Below are positions 1-8,878 of a stretch of DNA of 41,370 nt, piece by piece. A model generated the notes under the pieces. The model was not told the DNA's origin, did no database searches, and saw nothing but the letters and a program-made list of their open reading frames with translations. Position 1 is the first letter of the stretch, and every line of letters starts with the position of its first letter. This DNA comes from Deinococcus sp. (GTDB taxonomy: Bacteria; Deinococcota; Deinococci; Deinococcales; Deinococcaceae): the NCBI RefSeq assembly GCF_018260405.1, contig NZ_JAGLBG010000011.1, forward strand, positions 1 to 41,370. Direction: 5' to 3'. The translations under genes and the position numbers were made by a program.

Positions 1-1043
<1,043 letters not shown>

Positions 1044-1278
1044 GTTCGGAAACTCCTTGAATCGGGGTGTAAACGGGGCCAGCAGCAACTCAACTTTGAA
1101 CGTTATTTTTCATTGTACAGCAATCGAGTTCATGGCGTGAAACTCCGGGCGGCCAGGCCGTCTCTATTGCAGGGACAGCTGAGGCGGCGTGACTGGGCGG
1201 GAAACTGACGCACGCGGCGTGGCGCAAGCGGAAAGTGGCGCTGCCTGGAACGGTGCTGCTGGGCGCGGGATTAGCGGC

Positions 1279-1284
1279 AATAAT
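1279..1284 (+). promoter_or_regulatory. Candidate -10 box for a leaderless OHCU decarboxylase mRNA
   Basis: AATAAT (5 of 6 to consensus) ends exactly six bases before ATG 1291, so transcription would start at the start codon. No Shine-Dalgarno sequence and no clear -35 are seen. The same spacing recurs at other genes of this window. Confidence 0.5.
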
Positions 1285-1290
1285 GCAGCC

Positions 1291-1845
1291 ATGCCACAGC
1301 GTCCCCTGAGTCTGCCGGAGGTCAATGCCCTGAGTCCTGACGAATTTACCCGCTACTTTGCGGGCGTGCTGGAATACTCGCCCCAGTACGCTGCCTGGGC
1401 CGCGCAGCAGCGTCCTTTTGCCAGTGCCGAGGCTGTAGCGGGCGCCTTCAAAGACGCCGTGGCCGCCGCTACTGCCGAGGCCCAGCGCCAGCTGATCCGG
1501 GCCCATCCTGACCTCGCTGGCAAGGCCGCGCTGGCCGGTGAACTCACGGCGGAAAGTACCCACGAGCAGGCTTGTGCCGGTCTGGACCGCCTCAGCAGAG
1601 AGGAATACAGCGAGTTCCACCGCCTCAATGCCGCTTACCACGAAAAATTCGACTTTCCCTATGTGGTGTGCGTGCGTGAACATACCAGGGAGACCATCTT
1701 CGAGGGCGCACGCCGCCGACTGGCCCATACCCCCGAGGAAGAGCAGTTGGCCGCGCTGCACGAGATTAGCCGGATTGCCCGTCTGCGCGTGCTCGATCTG
1801 GTGCGCCAGGAACCGGGCGAGGAAAAGAACGAACAAAACAGGTGA
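1291..1845 (+). CDS. uraD: 2-oxo-4-hydroxy-4-carboxy-5-ureidoimidazoline (OHCU) decarboxylase
   Basis: Third enzyme of urate breakdown: decarboxylates OHCU to S-allantoin. The 184-residue protein is all-helical in pattern and has the family's catalytic His in HPDL (in LIRAHPDLAGKAAL) about one third along, followed by the conserved FPYVVCVREHTRETI stretch. The frame is open back to 1189, but ATG 1291 is preferred because the family starts just before the SLPEVNALSPDEF helix and because a -10 box lies six bases upstream. Urate oxidase and HIU hydrolase follow on the same strand after about 320 bases, giving all three steps from urate to allantoin. Note that the order is uraD - uricase - uraH and that uraD is a separate protein, not fused to uricase as in some Bacillus. 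Confidence 0.93.
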   Translation: MPQRPLSLPEVNALSPDEFTRYFAGVLEYSPQYAAWAAQQRPFASAEAVAGAFKDAVAAATAEAQRQLIRAHPDLAGKAALAGELTAESTHEQACAGLDRLSREEYSEFHRLNAAYHEKFDFPYVVCVREHTRETIFEGARRRLAHTPEEEQLAALHEISRIARLRVLDLVRQEPGEEKNEQNR

Positions 1846-2163
1846 CCCGGCGACGATGCAGATCACGCCCTCTGCTGCCGCCGGGTCGGGTTCGTTGCCA
1901 GTCGCTGTCCACCTGCCTCAGCAGCGCGGGGGTCTGGCTCCGCGAATTTATGTGTTCTGTACGCTAACGCGTTCCTTTGCTCTCCCCGCTGCCAGCCTGC
2001 CAGCACGTCTCCCCGCTGCCGGAGACTGCTAGACTAGGCCGACCACAATGACATAGGCGTCTAAGTATCTTGCCTGGTCGTCTGTTTCCAGCGGTGCCCC
2101 CGGCCCCTTTCCGCGCTCGTAAAGCCTATGTTCGTAAAGTAGGTGCCCCCAGGAGCAAATAGC
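1846..2163 (+). other. Gap between OHCU decarboxylase and urate oxidase, with a 13-bp direct repeat
   Basis: No gene is seen in these 318 bases. TCTCCCCGCTGCC occurs twice (1981-1993 and 2008-2020). AGGAG at 2151-2155 is the ribosome-binding site of the next gene. No convincing promoter could be assigned, although the length leaves room for one. Confidence 0.4.
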
Positions 2164-3051
2164 ATGTCCGGAACCCAGCAGCCCACCCAGAAGGTCAAGG
2201 TTAACGTCAGGCTCGGCGACAACAACTACGGCAAGGCCGAAGTTCAGCTGATGAAAATTAGGCGTGATCGTCCCAGTCATGAACTCAAGGACGTGCGCGT
2301 GCGGGTGGGGATGTACGGCGATTTCGATGCCGCGCACACCAGGGGCGACAACACTGACCTGATCGCCACCGATACCGTGCGGAACACCATCTACGCGCTG
2401 GCCAAAGAAGGGTTTGGCGGCAGTATCGAGGAATTTGGCAAGGAACTGGTTAGGCATTTTGTGGGTACTGGCCCCAAGGTGACGGGAGCCTTCGCGGAAT
2501 TTACTGAGCACCTCTGGGATCATGTGCAGGTGGCCGGGCAACCGCATAACCACTCCTTCGTGCGTCAGATGCCTAAGCACACCGCCCGCGTGGAGAGCCG
2601 TGACGGTCAGACCTTTCAGGTGACTTCCGGCATCGAGGAACTGTATGTCCTGAAAACCACGCAAAGCGGCTGGGAAGGCTTTTTGCTCAAAGAGCGCTTT
2701 ACCACCCTGCCCGAAACAAACGACCGCGTGATGGCGACCTTCGTGACCGCCAAGTGGGAATACGCCGTGGACAGCTGCGACTACGACGCCGTGTGGCAGG
2801 CCGTCTTCAGCCAGATTCAGGAGACCCTGACCGACCACTACTCGCCCAGTTTGCAGCGCACCCTGTATCTGATGGGCGAGGCCGTACTGGGCCGCTGCCC
2901 GGAAATCTCGCGGATCTGGTTCCAGATGCCCAACAAGCATCACCTCAAGTACAACCTTGAACGCTTTGGCCTGGAAAACAACAACGAGATCTATCATGTG
3001 GACCCCGAGCCTTATGGCCTGATGGAAGCCTGGGTGGAGCGGGCCGAGTGA
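2164..3051 (+). CDS. pucL: Urate oxidase (uricase, cofactor-free)
   Basis: Oxidises urate to 5-hydroxyisourate with O2, without cofactor; active as a T-fold homotetramer. The 295-residue length fits a single-domain uricase. Seen are YGKAEVQLMKI with the catalytic Lys, IATDTVRNTIYALAKE with the catalytic Thr, HNHSFVR, and NKHHLKYNLERFG with the catalytic His. The frame runs back to a GTG at 2143, but ATG 2164 is chosen because AGGAG lies eight bases before it. The stop codon overlaps the GTG start of the HIU hydrolase (GTGA), so the two are translationally coupled. Unlike Bacillus PucL there is no fused decarboxylase domain; that activity is the separate upstream gene. Confidence 0.96.
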   Translation: MSGTQQPTQKVKVNVRLGDNNYGKAEVQLMKIRRDRPSHELKDVRVRVGMYGDFDAAHTRGDNTDLIATDTVRNTIYALAKEGFGGSIEEFGKELVRHFVGTGPKVTGAFAEFTEHLWDHVQVAGQPHNHSFVRQMPKHTARVESRDGQTFQVTSGIEELYVLKTTQSGWEGFLLKERFTTLPETNDRVMATFVTAKWEYAVDSCDYDAVWQAVFSQIQETLTDHYSPSLQRTLYLMGEAVLGRCPEISRIWFQMPNKHHLKYNLERFGLENNNEIYHVDPEPYGLMEAWVERAE

Positions 3052-3440
3052 GTCAGCCCTCTCCCCGTGCTCCGGCCCATTCCGGCCTGACCACCCATGT
3101 CCTGGACACGGCGCGGGGAAAACCGGCTCAGGGTATCCGGGTCGAGCTTTACCGGGTGGCAGCCGAAAGCGGCGGCGAAACGCGCCAGAAGCTGACCGAG
3201 ACGGTGACCAATCAAGATGGCCGCACCGACGCGCCGCTGATCGAACGCGGTTCGCTGATCCCCGGCACCTTCGAGCTGACCTTTTACGTAGCCGAGCATT
3301 TCCGGGGGTTTCCGGGCGTGTCTGAGCCGCCCTTTTTAGACCGGGTCACGCTGCGGTTTACCGTTCCAGACACCGCCGGGCACTACCATGTGCCGCTAGT
3401 AGTGACGCCGTGGTCCTACAGCACCTACCGGGGCAGTTGA
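3048..3440 (+). CDS. uraH: 5-hydroxyisourate hydrolase (transthyretin-like)
   Basis: Hydrolyses 5-hydroxyisourate to OHCU, the second step of urate breakdown. The 130-residue protein has the family marks: LTTHVLDTARGKPA near the N-terminus (catalytic His), GIRVELYR, HYHVPLVVTPWSYSTYRGS at the end with the diagnostic C-terminal YRGS. It starts at GTG 3048 overlapping the uricase stop by four bases, so it depends on uricase translation. No export signal is seen, so it should be cytosolic. Identification is firm. Confidence 0.96.
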   Translation: MSQPSPRAPAHSGLTTHVLDTARGKPAQGIRVELYRVAAESGGETRQKLTETVTNQDGRTDAPLIERGSLIPGTFELTFYVAEHFRGFPGVSEPPFLDRVTLRFTVPDTAGHYHVPLVVTPWSYSTYRGS

Positions 3441-3620
3441 TCTGATCGGATAGAATCCGAAAAATTCCGTCTGGCGCGCTTATATTTTAAAGAAATAGGT
3501 AAACGCTTGTATGCAAAATAGCGGGAATAGTTTACCCATACCAGGCGTATATCGCTAGCTTACCGAGCGGTCAATACCCGTTAATCAGCTCTCCCGCGCC
3601 AGGCCACACCGACTTCCCGC

Positions 3621-3626
3621 TATGGT
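3621..3626 (+). promoter_or_regulatory. Candidate -10 box upstream of the first alpha/beta hydrolase
   Basis: TATGGT sits six bases before GTG 3633, matching the leaderless spacing. It lies at the end of a markedly AT-richer gap (3441-3626) that holds no gene. A clear -35 is not visible. Confidence 0.4.
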
Positions 3627-3632
3627 GTGGTC

Positions 3633-4367
3633 GTGCACGGTGTGACCACAGTCTTTGAGCAGGAAAATAGAAAACTACAAATTACCCGCTATGGGCAGGG
3701 TAGACCAGTGATCTTCATTCACGGCCTGAGCGGGTCGGGCCACTGGTGGAAGCGCAATCTGCCCGCGTTCACGCCGCATTTCGCGGTGTACGTTGTCGAA
3801 CTGGTGGGGTACGGCAACGCCCACCGGCAGCGGTCGCTGGGTGTCCAGGCCGACGCCCGGATGATCGCCGCCTGGCTGGAGCAGGCCGACCTGACAAAAG
3901 CCGCGCTGATCGGCCACAGCCTGGGCGGGCAGATCGCCACGCGGGTCGTGGCCCTGGTGCCGGGGCGCATCCACGAGCTGGTGCTGGCCTGTTCCACCGG
4001 CCTGCTCCGGGGCAACCTGGTTCAGCTGGCTCTCAAACTGCCCCGCGCCGGGGTGTCGGGGCGACTCAGCTTTTTGCCGCGCATTCTGGCCGATTCAGCG
4101 CGGGCGGGCCTGCCGAACCTGTGGCGCACTGGCCAGAGCCTGCTGCTCGACGACGTGACCGAACTGCTGGCGCTTATGCAGGTCAAGACGCTGGTCATCT
4201 GGGGCGGGCGCGACGTGCTGGTACCCGCTTCACTCGGGCGGCAACTCGCCCAGGCCATTCCCGGTGCCCGCTTCTACGAAATTCCCCGTGCCGGACACGT
4301 CGTGATGGTGGACGCTCCCGAAGAATTCAATCGCACCGTCCTCGATTTCCTGAGCGCCGGAGGATGA
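3633..4367 (+). CDS. Alpha/beta hydrolase (1)
   Basis: Alpha/beta-hydrolase fold enzyme of about 244 residues, cytosolic, substrate unknown. Seen: oxyanion-hole loop IFIHGLSGSG, nucleophile elbow GHSLGG (Ser), acid residue in GGRDVLVPA, and catalytic His in AGHVVMVDAPEEF. The start is uncertain between GTG 3627 and GTG 3633; the second is chosen because TATGGT is exactly six bases upstream. The stop overlaps the ATG of the next hydrolase (ATGA), so the two are a coupled pair. They lie between the urate genes and the aminotransferase, but nothing in the sequence ties them to purine breakdown; an esterase or amidase role is only a guess. Confidence 0.85.
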   Translation: MHGVTTVFEQENRKLQITRYGQGRPVIFIHGLSGSGHWWKRNLPAFTPHFAVYVVELVGYGNAHRQRSLGVQADARMIAAWLEQADLTKAALIGHSLGGQIATRVVALVPGRIHELVLACSTGLLRGNLVQLALKLPRAGVSGRLSFLPRILADSARAGLPNLWRTGQSLLLDDVTELLALMQVKTLVIWGGRDVLVPASLGRQLAQAIPGARFYEIPRAGHVVMVDAPEEFNRTVLDFLSAGG

Positions 4368-5188
4368 AGGGCCGCAGCACGGCTCACCGGGAGGGAGGTC
4401 ACTCCGAATTTACCCGCGTCGGCGGCTTGTGGACCCACGCCTGGGTGCGGGGGCAGGGGAGAGCGCTGGTGATCGTGCCAGGACTGGGCTGCGCGTCATG
4501 GATGTACCAGCGCGTTTCGCGTGAACTGGCGCGGGAACGCAAAGTCTATCTCTACGACCCCCCCGGCCACGGCTGGAGCCAGGGCGAACGCCACCTGCCC
4601 CGGCGTATAGAAGAATTGACCGACCACCTCGCCGCGTGGTTGCAGGCGGTGGGCCTGAGCCAAACCGCGCTGTTCGGGCACTCGCTGGGGGGCGAGGTGA
4701 TTCTTGATCTGGCGGCCCGCTACCCGCACCTGATATCGGCGCTGATCGCCTGCGCCCCGACTGGCGTTCCAGACAATCCGCACATTACCTTGCAACTTCT
4801 GCGCCTGCTGCGCGACCTGCCGCGCGAGCGTCCCGGACTGCTGCCGCTGGGCCTCAGTGCCTACTGCCGCTGCGGAGTGCGCCGCATGTACGCTTTGGCC
4901 CGCGATCAGGAAAAGCACCAGACCCAGCCTTTGCTCGGGCGTATTCGGGCACCCACCCTATTAGTGGAGGGAAACCGCGACCCGGTCATTCACGCCTGGA
5001 CCATCGAAACGATTGAGCGCGGAATTCCCGACGCCCTCTCCCGCACCATCTACGGCGGAACCCACGCCCTGACCGATTCAAACCCTAAAACAGTGGCCCG
5101 TCTGACCCTTGACTTTCTAAAACTGACTGAAGAGAAACGTGACACCAACTGGGCAAACAAACTGAAATCTGGCGAATCTGAGAAATAA
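4364..5188 (+). CDS. Alpha/beta hydrolase (2)
   Basis: Second alpha/beta hydrolase, 274 residues, with the oxyanion loop VIVPGLGCASW, nucleophile elbow GHSLGG, acid in EGNRDPVIH and His in GGTHALTD. The start ATG 4364 overlaps the previous stop (ATGA); GGAGG lies immediately before it, too close to act as a normal ribosome-binding site, so coupling is likely. Only the motifs and overall plan are shared with its neighbour, which suggests paralogy but old divergence. The open frame continues upstream of 4364, but that part is the shifted frame of hydrolase 1. Substrate unknown. Confidence 0.85.
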   Translation: MKGRSTAHREGGHSEFTRVGGLWTHAWVRGQGRALVIVPGLGCASWMYQRVSRELARERKVYLYDPPGHGWSQGERHLPRRIEELTDHLAAWLQAVGLSQTALFGHSLGGEVILDLAARYPHLISALIACAPTGVPDNPHITLQLLRLLRDLPRERPGLLPLGLSAYCRCGVRRMYALARDQEKHQTQPLLGRIRAPTLLVEGNRDPVIHAWTIETIERGIPDALSRTIYGGTHALTDSNPKTVARLTLDFLKLTEEKRDTNWANKLKSGESEK

Positions 5189-5231
5189 TGTTGCTTTACT
5201 CCCCGAATAATCAGGCCATCAAGCAATAGTG

Positions 5232-5262
5232 TTGCTAAATCCTGGGCCAAGCGGTGTAAGAT
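5232..5262 (+). promoter_or_regulatory. Promoter of the aminotransferase gene (leaderless)
   Basis: TAAGAT (5257-5262) ends six bases before ATG 5269, with TTGCTA at 5232-5237 as a possible -35 at a rather long 19-base spacing. No Shine-Dalgarno sequence precedes the ATG, so the mRNA probably begins at the start codon. Confidence 0.5.
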
Positions 5263-5268
5263 GAACAC

Positions 5269-6441
5269 ATGTTTGAGGACACCCACAACGAACACGTCTT
5301 GCTGACTCCTGGCCCGACACCGATTCATCCCCGCGCGCAGAAGGCGCTGATGCGCGGGATGCTGGGCCATATGGACCCGGAAGTCTTTGCGCTTAACCGC
5401 GAGATTCAGGCCGATCTGCGCGTCATGTACGGCACGGAACCCGAAGCCTTTACCGCCCTACTGGCTGGAACAGGCAGCCTGGGGATGGAGGCGGGGTTTG
5501 CCAACCTGGTCGAAAAGGGCGACGAGGTTCTGGTCTGCGCCAACGGCAGCTTTGGCCGCCGCATGGCCGAGATGGCCGCCCGTTACGGAGCGAAGGTTCG
5601 GCTGGTCACGGCCCCGCTGGGCGAGGCGATCAACCCGCAAGACGTGGCGGACCATATCGACGGCGTGGCTATGGTCGCTGTCGTGCACGGGGAAACCAGC
5701 ACCGGCGTACTGAATCCGGTTCCCGAAATCGCCGAACTCGTGCGCCGCAGCGGGGCCCTCTTTACTGTGGACGCCGTGACCACTGCCGGAATGGAACCGT
5801 TCAAGATGCAGGACTGGGGCGTGGACTATGCCTACACCGGGGCGCAGAAGTGCCTCTCGGCTCCTCCCGGCCTGGCCCCGATTGCCGTTAGTGAACGGGC
5901 CTTTGCCCGCTTTGATTCGCGCCGTAGCCCCACGCCGCTGTGGTACTGCGATTTCGGCGGTCTGAAGGACTACTGGATCGACCATACCTACCACCACACC
6001 GTCCCGGTCAACCTGCACTACGCCTTTCACGCTGCGCTCCAGGCCGCGCTGGAAGAAGGACTGGAAAACCGCCAGCGCCGCGTGCGACTGATGGGCCGCG
6101 TGATTACCCGTACGCTGGAGTTCTACGGCTTCTCGCACTACGTCCGCAAGGAAGCCGACCGCCTGCCGACGGTGCTGGCCCTGCGCCTGCCCGAAGGCTT
6201 CGACGATGCCGGGGTGCGCCAGGCCCTGCGTAAACGGGAAATCAGCGTTACAGGCGGCCTCGGCCCGACTGCGGGCGTGATCTGGCGGCTGGGTCTGATG
6301 GGCGAAAGTGCCCACCCAGAGCCTTACCGCAAGTTGATGGCGGCGCTGCAAGACCTGATGGGTGAACCCGGTCTGCTGGCCCGCTATGAGGAAGTGCTGG
6401 TCGAGGAAGCAGTCCAGAAACCCTCCCTACTCTCTGTCTGA
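5269..6441 (+). CDS. Class V aminotransferase: alanine-glyoxylate or ureidoglycine-glyoxylate type
   Basis: PLP-dependent transaminase of 390 residues, fold type I. Seen: N-terminal LLTPGPTPIHPRAQKAL, the glycine-rich PLP loop LAGTGSLGMEA, VHGETSTGVLNP, the PLP aspartate in FTVDAVTTAG, the Schiff-base lysine in YTGAQKCLSAPPG, and C-terminal SVTGGLG. Glyoxylate is the usual amino acceptor of this subfamily, giving glycine. Because urate genes sit upstream, the PucG reaction ((S)-ureidoglycine plus glyoxylate) is as plausible as alanine-glyoxylate transamination; serine-glyoxylate is a further alternative. It has its own promoter and is not coupled to the hydrolases. Family firm, exact substrate inferred. 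Confidence 0.9.
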   Translation: MFEDTHNEHVLLTPGPTPIHPRAQKALMRGMLGHMDPEVFALNREIQADLRVMYGTEPEAFTALLAGTGSLGMEAGFANLVEKGDEVLVCANGSFGRRMAEMAARYGAKVRLVTAPLGEAINPQDVADHIDGVAMVAVVHGETSTGVLNPVPEIAELVRRSGALFTVDAVTTAGMEPFKMQDWGVDYAYTGAQKCLSAPPGLAPIAVSERAFARFDSRRSPTPLWYCDFGGLKDYWIDHTYHHTVPVNLHYAFHAALQAALEEGLENRQRRVRLMGRVITRTLEFYGFSHYVRKEADRLPTVLALRLPEGFDDAGVRQALRKREISVTGGLGPTAGVIWRLGLMGESAHPEPYRKLMAALQDLMGEPGLLARYEEVLVEEAVQKPSLLSV

Positions 6442-6443
6442 GT

Positions 6444-6483
6444 GCCAGTGCTGGGCGGCGCTTTACTAGTGCCTCCCACTGGC
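6444..6483 (+). terminator. Weak hairpin after the aminotransferase gene
   Basis: GCCAGTG (6444-6450) pairs with CACTGGC (6477-6483) just past the stop codon. The loop is long and there is no T-tract, so a terminator role is doubtful. Confidence 0.25.
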
Positions 6484-6565
6484 GCCTCCAGCCGCGACAG
6501 CGACCTGCAACAACCCCGAGCCGCGTCCGCTGACTAGCCTTAGCACCGGGGCACCGCCCTCGACG

Positions 6566-6595
6566 GCTGGCAGGAGAGGCGCTGGCAGGAGAGGC
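6566..6595 (+). repeat. Perfect 15-bp tandem repeat, two units
   Basis: GCTGGCAGGAGAGGC occurs twice head to tail in the 221-base gap before the flavin reductase gene. The rest of that gap has no gene. Function unknown; it may be simple slippage. Confidence 0.7.
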
Positions 6596-6662
6596 GTGGG
6601 CACTGAGCACCCAGGGAAGTGCCGGGCTTGTTCCTTTGCCCCGGCTCAGCGAGACTGCGCCT

Positions 6663-7199
6663 ATGACCGAAACTTCTGCGACTGGAACTCCACTGCCCCC
6701 CACCCTGGCCGACTCGTACAAGGCGCTGGCCCGTGCCTGGGCTGCCACCGTTACCGTGGTCACGCTGCTCGACCAGCACGACCAGCTTGACGGCTTTACT
6801 GCCACTGCCTTTCTAACCGTTTCTATCGACCCGCCGATCATTCTGGTATCGGTGCAGCGCACCTCGTTGGCCAGTGAAGCCCTGAAAAACAGCAAGGCGT
6901 TTGCCGTCAACCTGCTGGGCCAGGGTCAGTCGGAGCTGGCTAACACCTTTGCCCGCCCGGTGGCCCAGCGTAAGGCCGCCTGGGACACGCTGAAGTACGC
7001 AGCAGGCCCCGGCGGTGTGCCGCTGCTCCAGGGTACGGCGGGGGCCTTCAGCGCCAGGGTGCGTGAAGTGATCGAGGCCGGAGACCACCTGCTGGTGCTG
7101 GGCGACGTGCAGGATGTCCATCTGCATGAGGGCGGCCACACCCTGCTGTACCATAACCGCAAATACGGCACGGTCGAGTACCACCCCGAACAACAGTAG
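6663..7199 (+). CDS. Flavin reductase-like FMN-binding protein
   Basis: A 178-residue split-barrel flavin reductase (DIM6/NTAB type) that would use NAD(P)H to supply reduced FMN or FAD to a partner. Typical features are WAATVTVVT near the N-terminus, DGFTATAFLTVSIDPPIILVS, the SKAFAVNLLGQ strand, and the terminal LLYHNRKYGTV. The start is taken at ATG 6663; the frame is open upstream to a TTG at 6636. A weak GAGACT is six bases before the ATG. No monooxygenase partner lies next to it, so its role here is unknown. It converges with the subtilase gene. Confidence 0.88.
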   Translation: MTETSATGTPLPPTLADSYKALARAWAATVTVVTLLDQHDQLDGFTATAFLTVSIDPPIILVSVQRTSLASEALKNSKAFAVNLLGQGQSELANTFARPVAQRKAAWDTLKYAAGPGGVPLLQGTAGAFSARVREVIEAGDHLLVLGDVQDVHLHEGGHTLLYHNRKYGTVEYHPEQQ

Positions 7200-7224
7200 A
7201 GCGCCGCTGTGGTGTGCTAGCCCA

Positions 7225-7272
7225 CCAGCTGCTGAAGCTCACTCTGGGCAGGGAAGGGGGTTCAGCAGCTGG
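7225..7272. terminator. Large inverted repeat between convergent genes
   Basis: CCAGCTGCTGAA (7225-7236) and its exact complement TTCAGCAGCTGG (7261-7272) form a 12-bp stem with a 24-base loop. It sits between the flavin reductase and subtilase stop codons, so it can act on both strands, although neither side has a T-run. Confidence 0.45.
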
Positions 7273-7293
7273 CGGTGGTAAAGCGTGTAGGGT

Positions 7294-8676
7294 TCAGTTC
7301 GCCCGCAAAGCCGCTTTAACGGCGGCGTTGGCGTCTAGCAGAGGCAATCCGCTGGCCCAGTTCACACTGCCGATCAGCAGGGCGCGGGTCTGGCTGGCCG
7401 TTAGTTTCGGGTTGGCGGCCCGCATCAGGGCGGCGACGGCGCTGACCTGTGGGGCGGCAAAACTGGTTCCGGCGTCCAGTATGTAGCTGTTGTTCGGTGC
7501 CAGCAGCAGCAGGTCTTGGTCCAGCGTCGCGCCGTCACACCCGCCCTCGTACCCCGCGCCGCCGGGGGCCACGATATCCAGCGTACGGTCGATTCCGTTG
7601 CCGGGGCGGGCGCTGTAGCAGGCCAGGGCCGAGTCGCTGCTGCCGGTGCTGCCCACGGCAATCACGCCGGGCAGGTTGGCAGGGTAGTACACCCCCTGAT
7701 CTGGCCTATTGCCCGCCGCGACGACCACCACTGCGCTTTGCTGCGCCTTGAGGATGCTGTTGGTCAGCACGGTATCCCCGCTGTTTCCCGGTTCGCCCAG
7801 ACTCAGGTTGATGACCCTGGCCCCCCTACTGACCGCGTCGTCGATGCCCAGAGCAATCTGACTGGTCGTGCCGCCATCGGCGGCGAGCACTTCCTCGGAA
7901 AGCAGCTGGGCGTTCCAGACGATTCCGCTCAGGCCGCTGCCGTTGTTGGTATTCGCCGCGATCAGACCGGCTCCGGCGGTGCCGTGTCCGGTTCCGGTTG
8001 CGGCAGGGAGCCGCGCCGCCCCCACAGTGATCCGGTTTTTCAACTCGGAATGGGCCGAATCGAGCGGCGTATCGACCATGGCCGTCAGTGCCCCCTGCGG
8101 AGTTAGGCCGCAGATCGCCAGCGTGTTCCAGGCCTGCGGCACGCGGGTACGCGTCAGGTAGGTCTGAAACATTTTGAACTGGCCCACCAACAATCCGCTG
8201 TTGCCCGGAAAGCCAGGGTCGTCGACCATCCCCAGCGCGTGATAGATGAAGTTGGGCTGAACATTCAGCCCCGCCGCCCTCAGGGTTCTGGCAAACGCCT
8301 GATCGGTCTGGCCGCCGGGTGTTTCGGCCCGCTGCACGCCGGTTGCCACAGGCGTCAGCTTCAGGCCACTCAGTCTGCTGGTGGCCTGGGCGCTCAGTTG
8401 GCCGCTCCCGATAACCAGCACCTCGCCAGCAACGTGCGGGGCGGCCCAGTCCGGCGCGGTCTGCGTGCCTGGGCCAGTAGTCACGGCTTGCCCAGTGAGC
8501 AGGGCCGGGGCCATGACGGGGTTTAGCCCCGCTGGTTGACTGCTCAGTCCAATCGCGGTCTGGCAGGCGGCAGAAAGGGAACTGCCGTTGCCTCCCGTGG
8601 TTTTGGGCGACTGGGTGCAACTGGTGATCAGCAGGGTCAGGCCCAGCCCCAAGCAGAGAAGCAAAGAAACTTTCAC
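7294..8676 (-). CDS. S8 family serine peptidase (subtilase), lipoprotein
   Basis: Secreted, lipid-anchored subtilisin-like protease, 460 residues from GTG 8676. This start is preferred to ATG 8715 because it gives a textbook type II signal (MKVSLLLCLGLGLTLL followed by lipobox ITSC, Cys 20) and because a TACTCT box lies seven bases upstream. Catalytic triad: Asp in AMVDTPLD, His in GTGHGTAGAG, Ser in GTSFAAPQVSA; the substrate-binding AAGN segment is also present. The ~130 residues before the catalytic domain may be a pro-region. It is divided from the efflux operon by a repeat-bearing gap and has its own promoter. The substrate is unknown. Confidence 0.92.
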   Translation of the reverse strand: MKVSLLLCLGLGLTLLITSCTQSPKTTGGNGSSLSAACQTAIGLSSQPAGLNPVMAPALLTGQAVTTGPGTQTAPDWAAPHVAGEVLVIGSGQLSAQATSRLSGLKLTPVATGVQRAETPGGQTDQAFARTLRAAGLNVQPNFIYHALGMVDDPGFPGNSGLLVGQFKMFQTYLTRTRVPQAWNTLAICGLTPQGALTAMVDTPLDSAHSELKNRITVGAARLPAATGTGHGTAGAGLIAANTNNGSGLSGIVWNAQLLSEEVLAADGGTTSQIALGIDDAVSRGARVINLSLGEPGNSGDTVLTNSILKAQQSAVVVVAAGNRPDQGVYYPANLPGVIAVGSTGSSDSALACYSARPGNGIDRTLDIVAPGGAGYEGGCDGATLDQDLLLLAPNNSYILDAGTSFAAPQVSAVAALMRAANPKLTASQTRALLIGSVNWASGLPLLDANAAVKAALRAN

Positions 8677-8683
8677 AGTTGTT

Positions 8684-8689
8684 AGAGTA
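8684..8689 (-). promoter_or_regulatory. Candidate -10 box for the subtilase gene
   Basis: TACTCT on the minus strand ends seven bases before GTG 8676, with no Shine-Dalgarno sequence. This fits a leaderless start and supports GTG 8676 over the upstream ATG. Confidence 0.45.
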
Positions 8690-8723
8690 CCGAGTTTAGG
8701 GGCCGCACAGTTCATTCTCAGGT

Positions 8724-8872
8724 GATACAGATTGCCGTCTGTTTCGTTGAGAGTTCGGAAGGACGCCGGATGGCTGACTCTACGCCTGGAACCCGTTTCC
8801 TTCCCACTCGCTCTGCGGCGCAGCCCTACGAGTCCGCTCGGGTTGCACGGTTTTTGCAGCTCTTCTTACCGG
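8724..8872 (+). repeat. Dispersed small repeat, family 1, copy A
   Basis: About 150 bases between the adaptor and subtilase genes align through most of their length with 15943-16092. Shared blocks include AAGGACGCCGGA, GCTCTGCGG and GTCCGCTCGGGTT in the same order. Edges are approximate. It has no open coding frame of its own and resembles the small non-coding repeats known from Deinococcus genomes. Confidence 0.75.
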
Positions 8873-8878
8873 GCGGCC

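Noticed and set aside
2029..2997. 322-codon open frame opposite urate oxidase
   Set aside because: Antisense shadow; the plus-strand uricase carries all catalytic motifs.
3746..4363. Upstream extension of the second alpha/beta hydrolase frame
   Set aside because: It lies wholly within hydrolase 1 in another frame and its translation is Arg/Ala/Gly-rich noise; the real start is ATG 4364.
5458..6351. 297-codon open frame on the minus strand across the aminotransferase gene
   Set aside because: It is the antisense shadow of a clear class V aminotransferase and its translation has no recognisable motif; GC-rich codon use makes such frames common.
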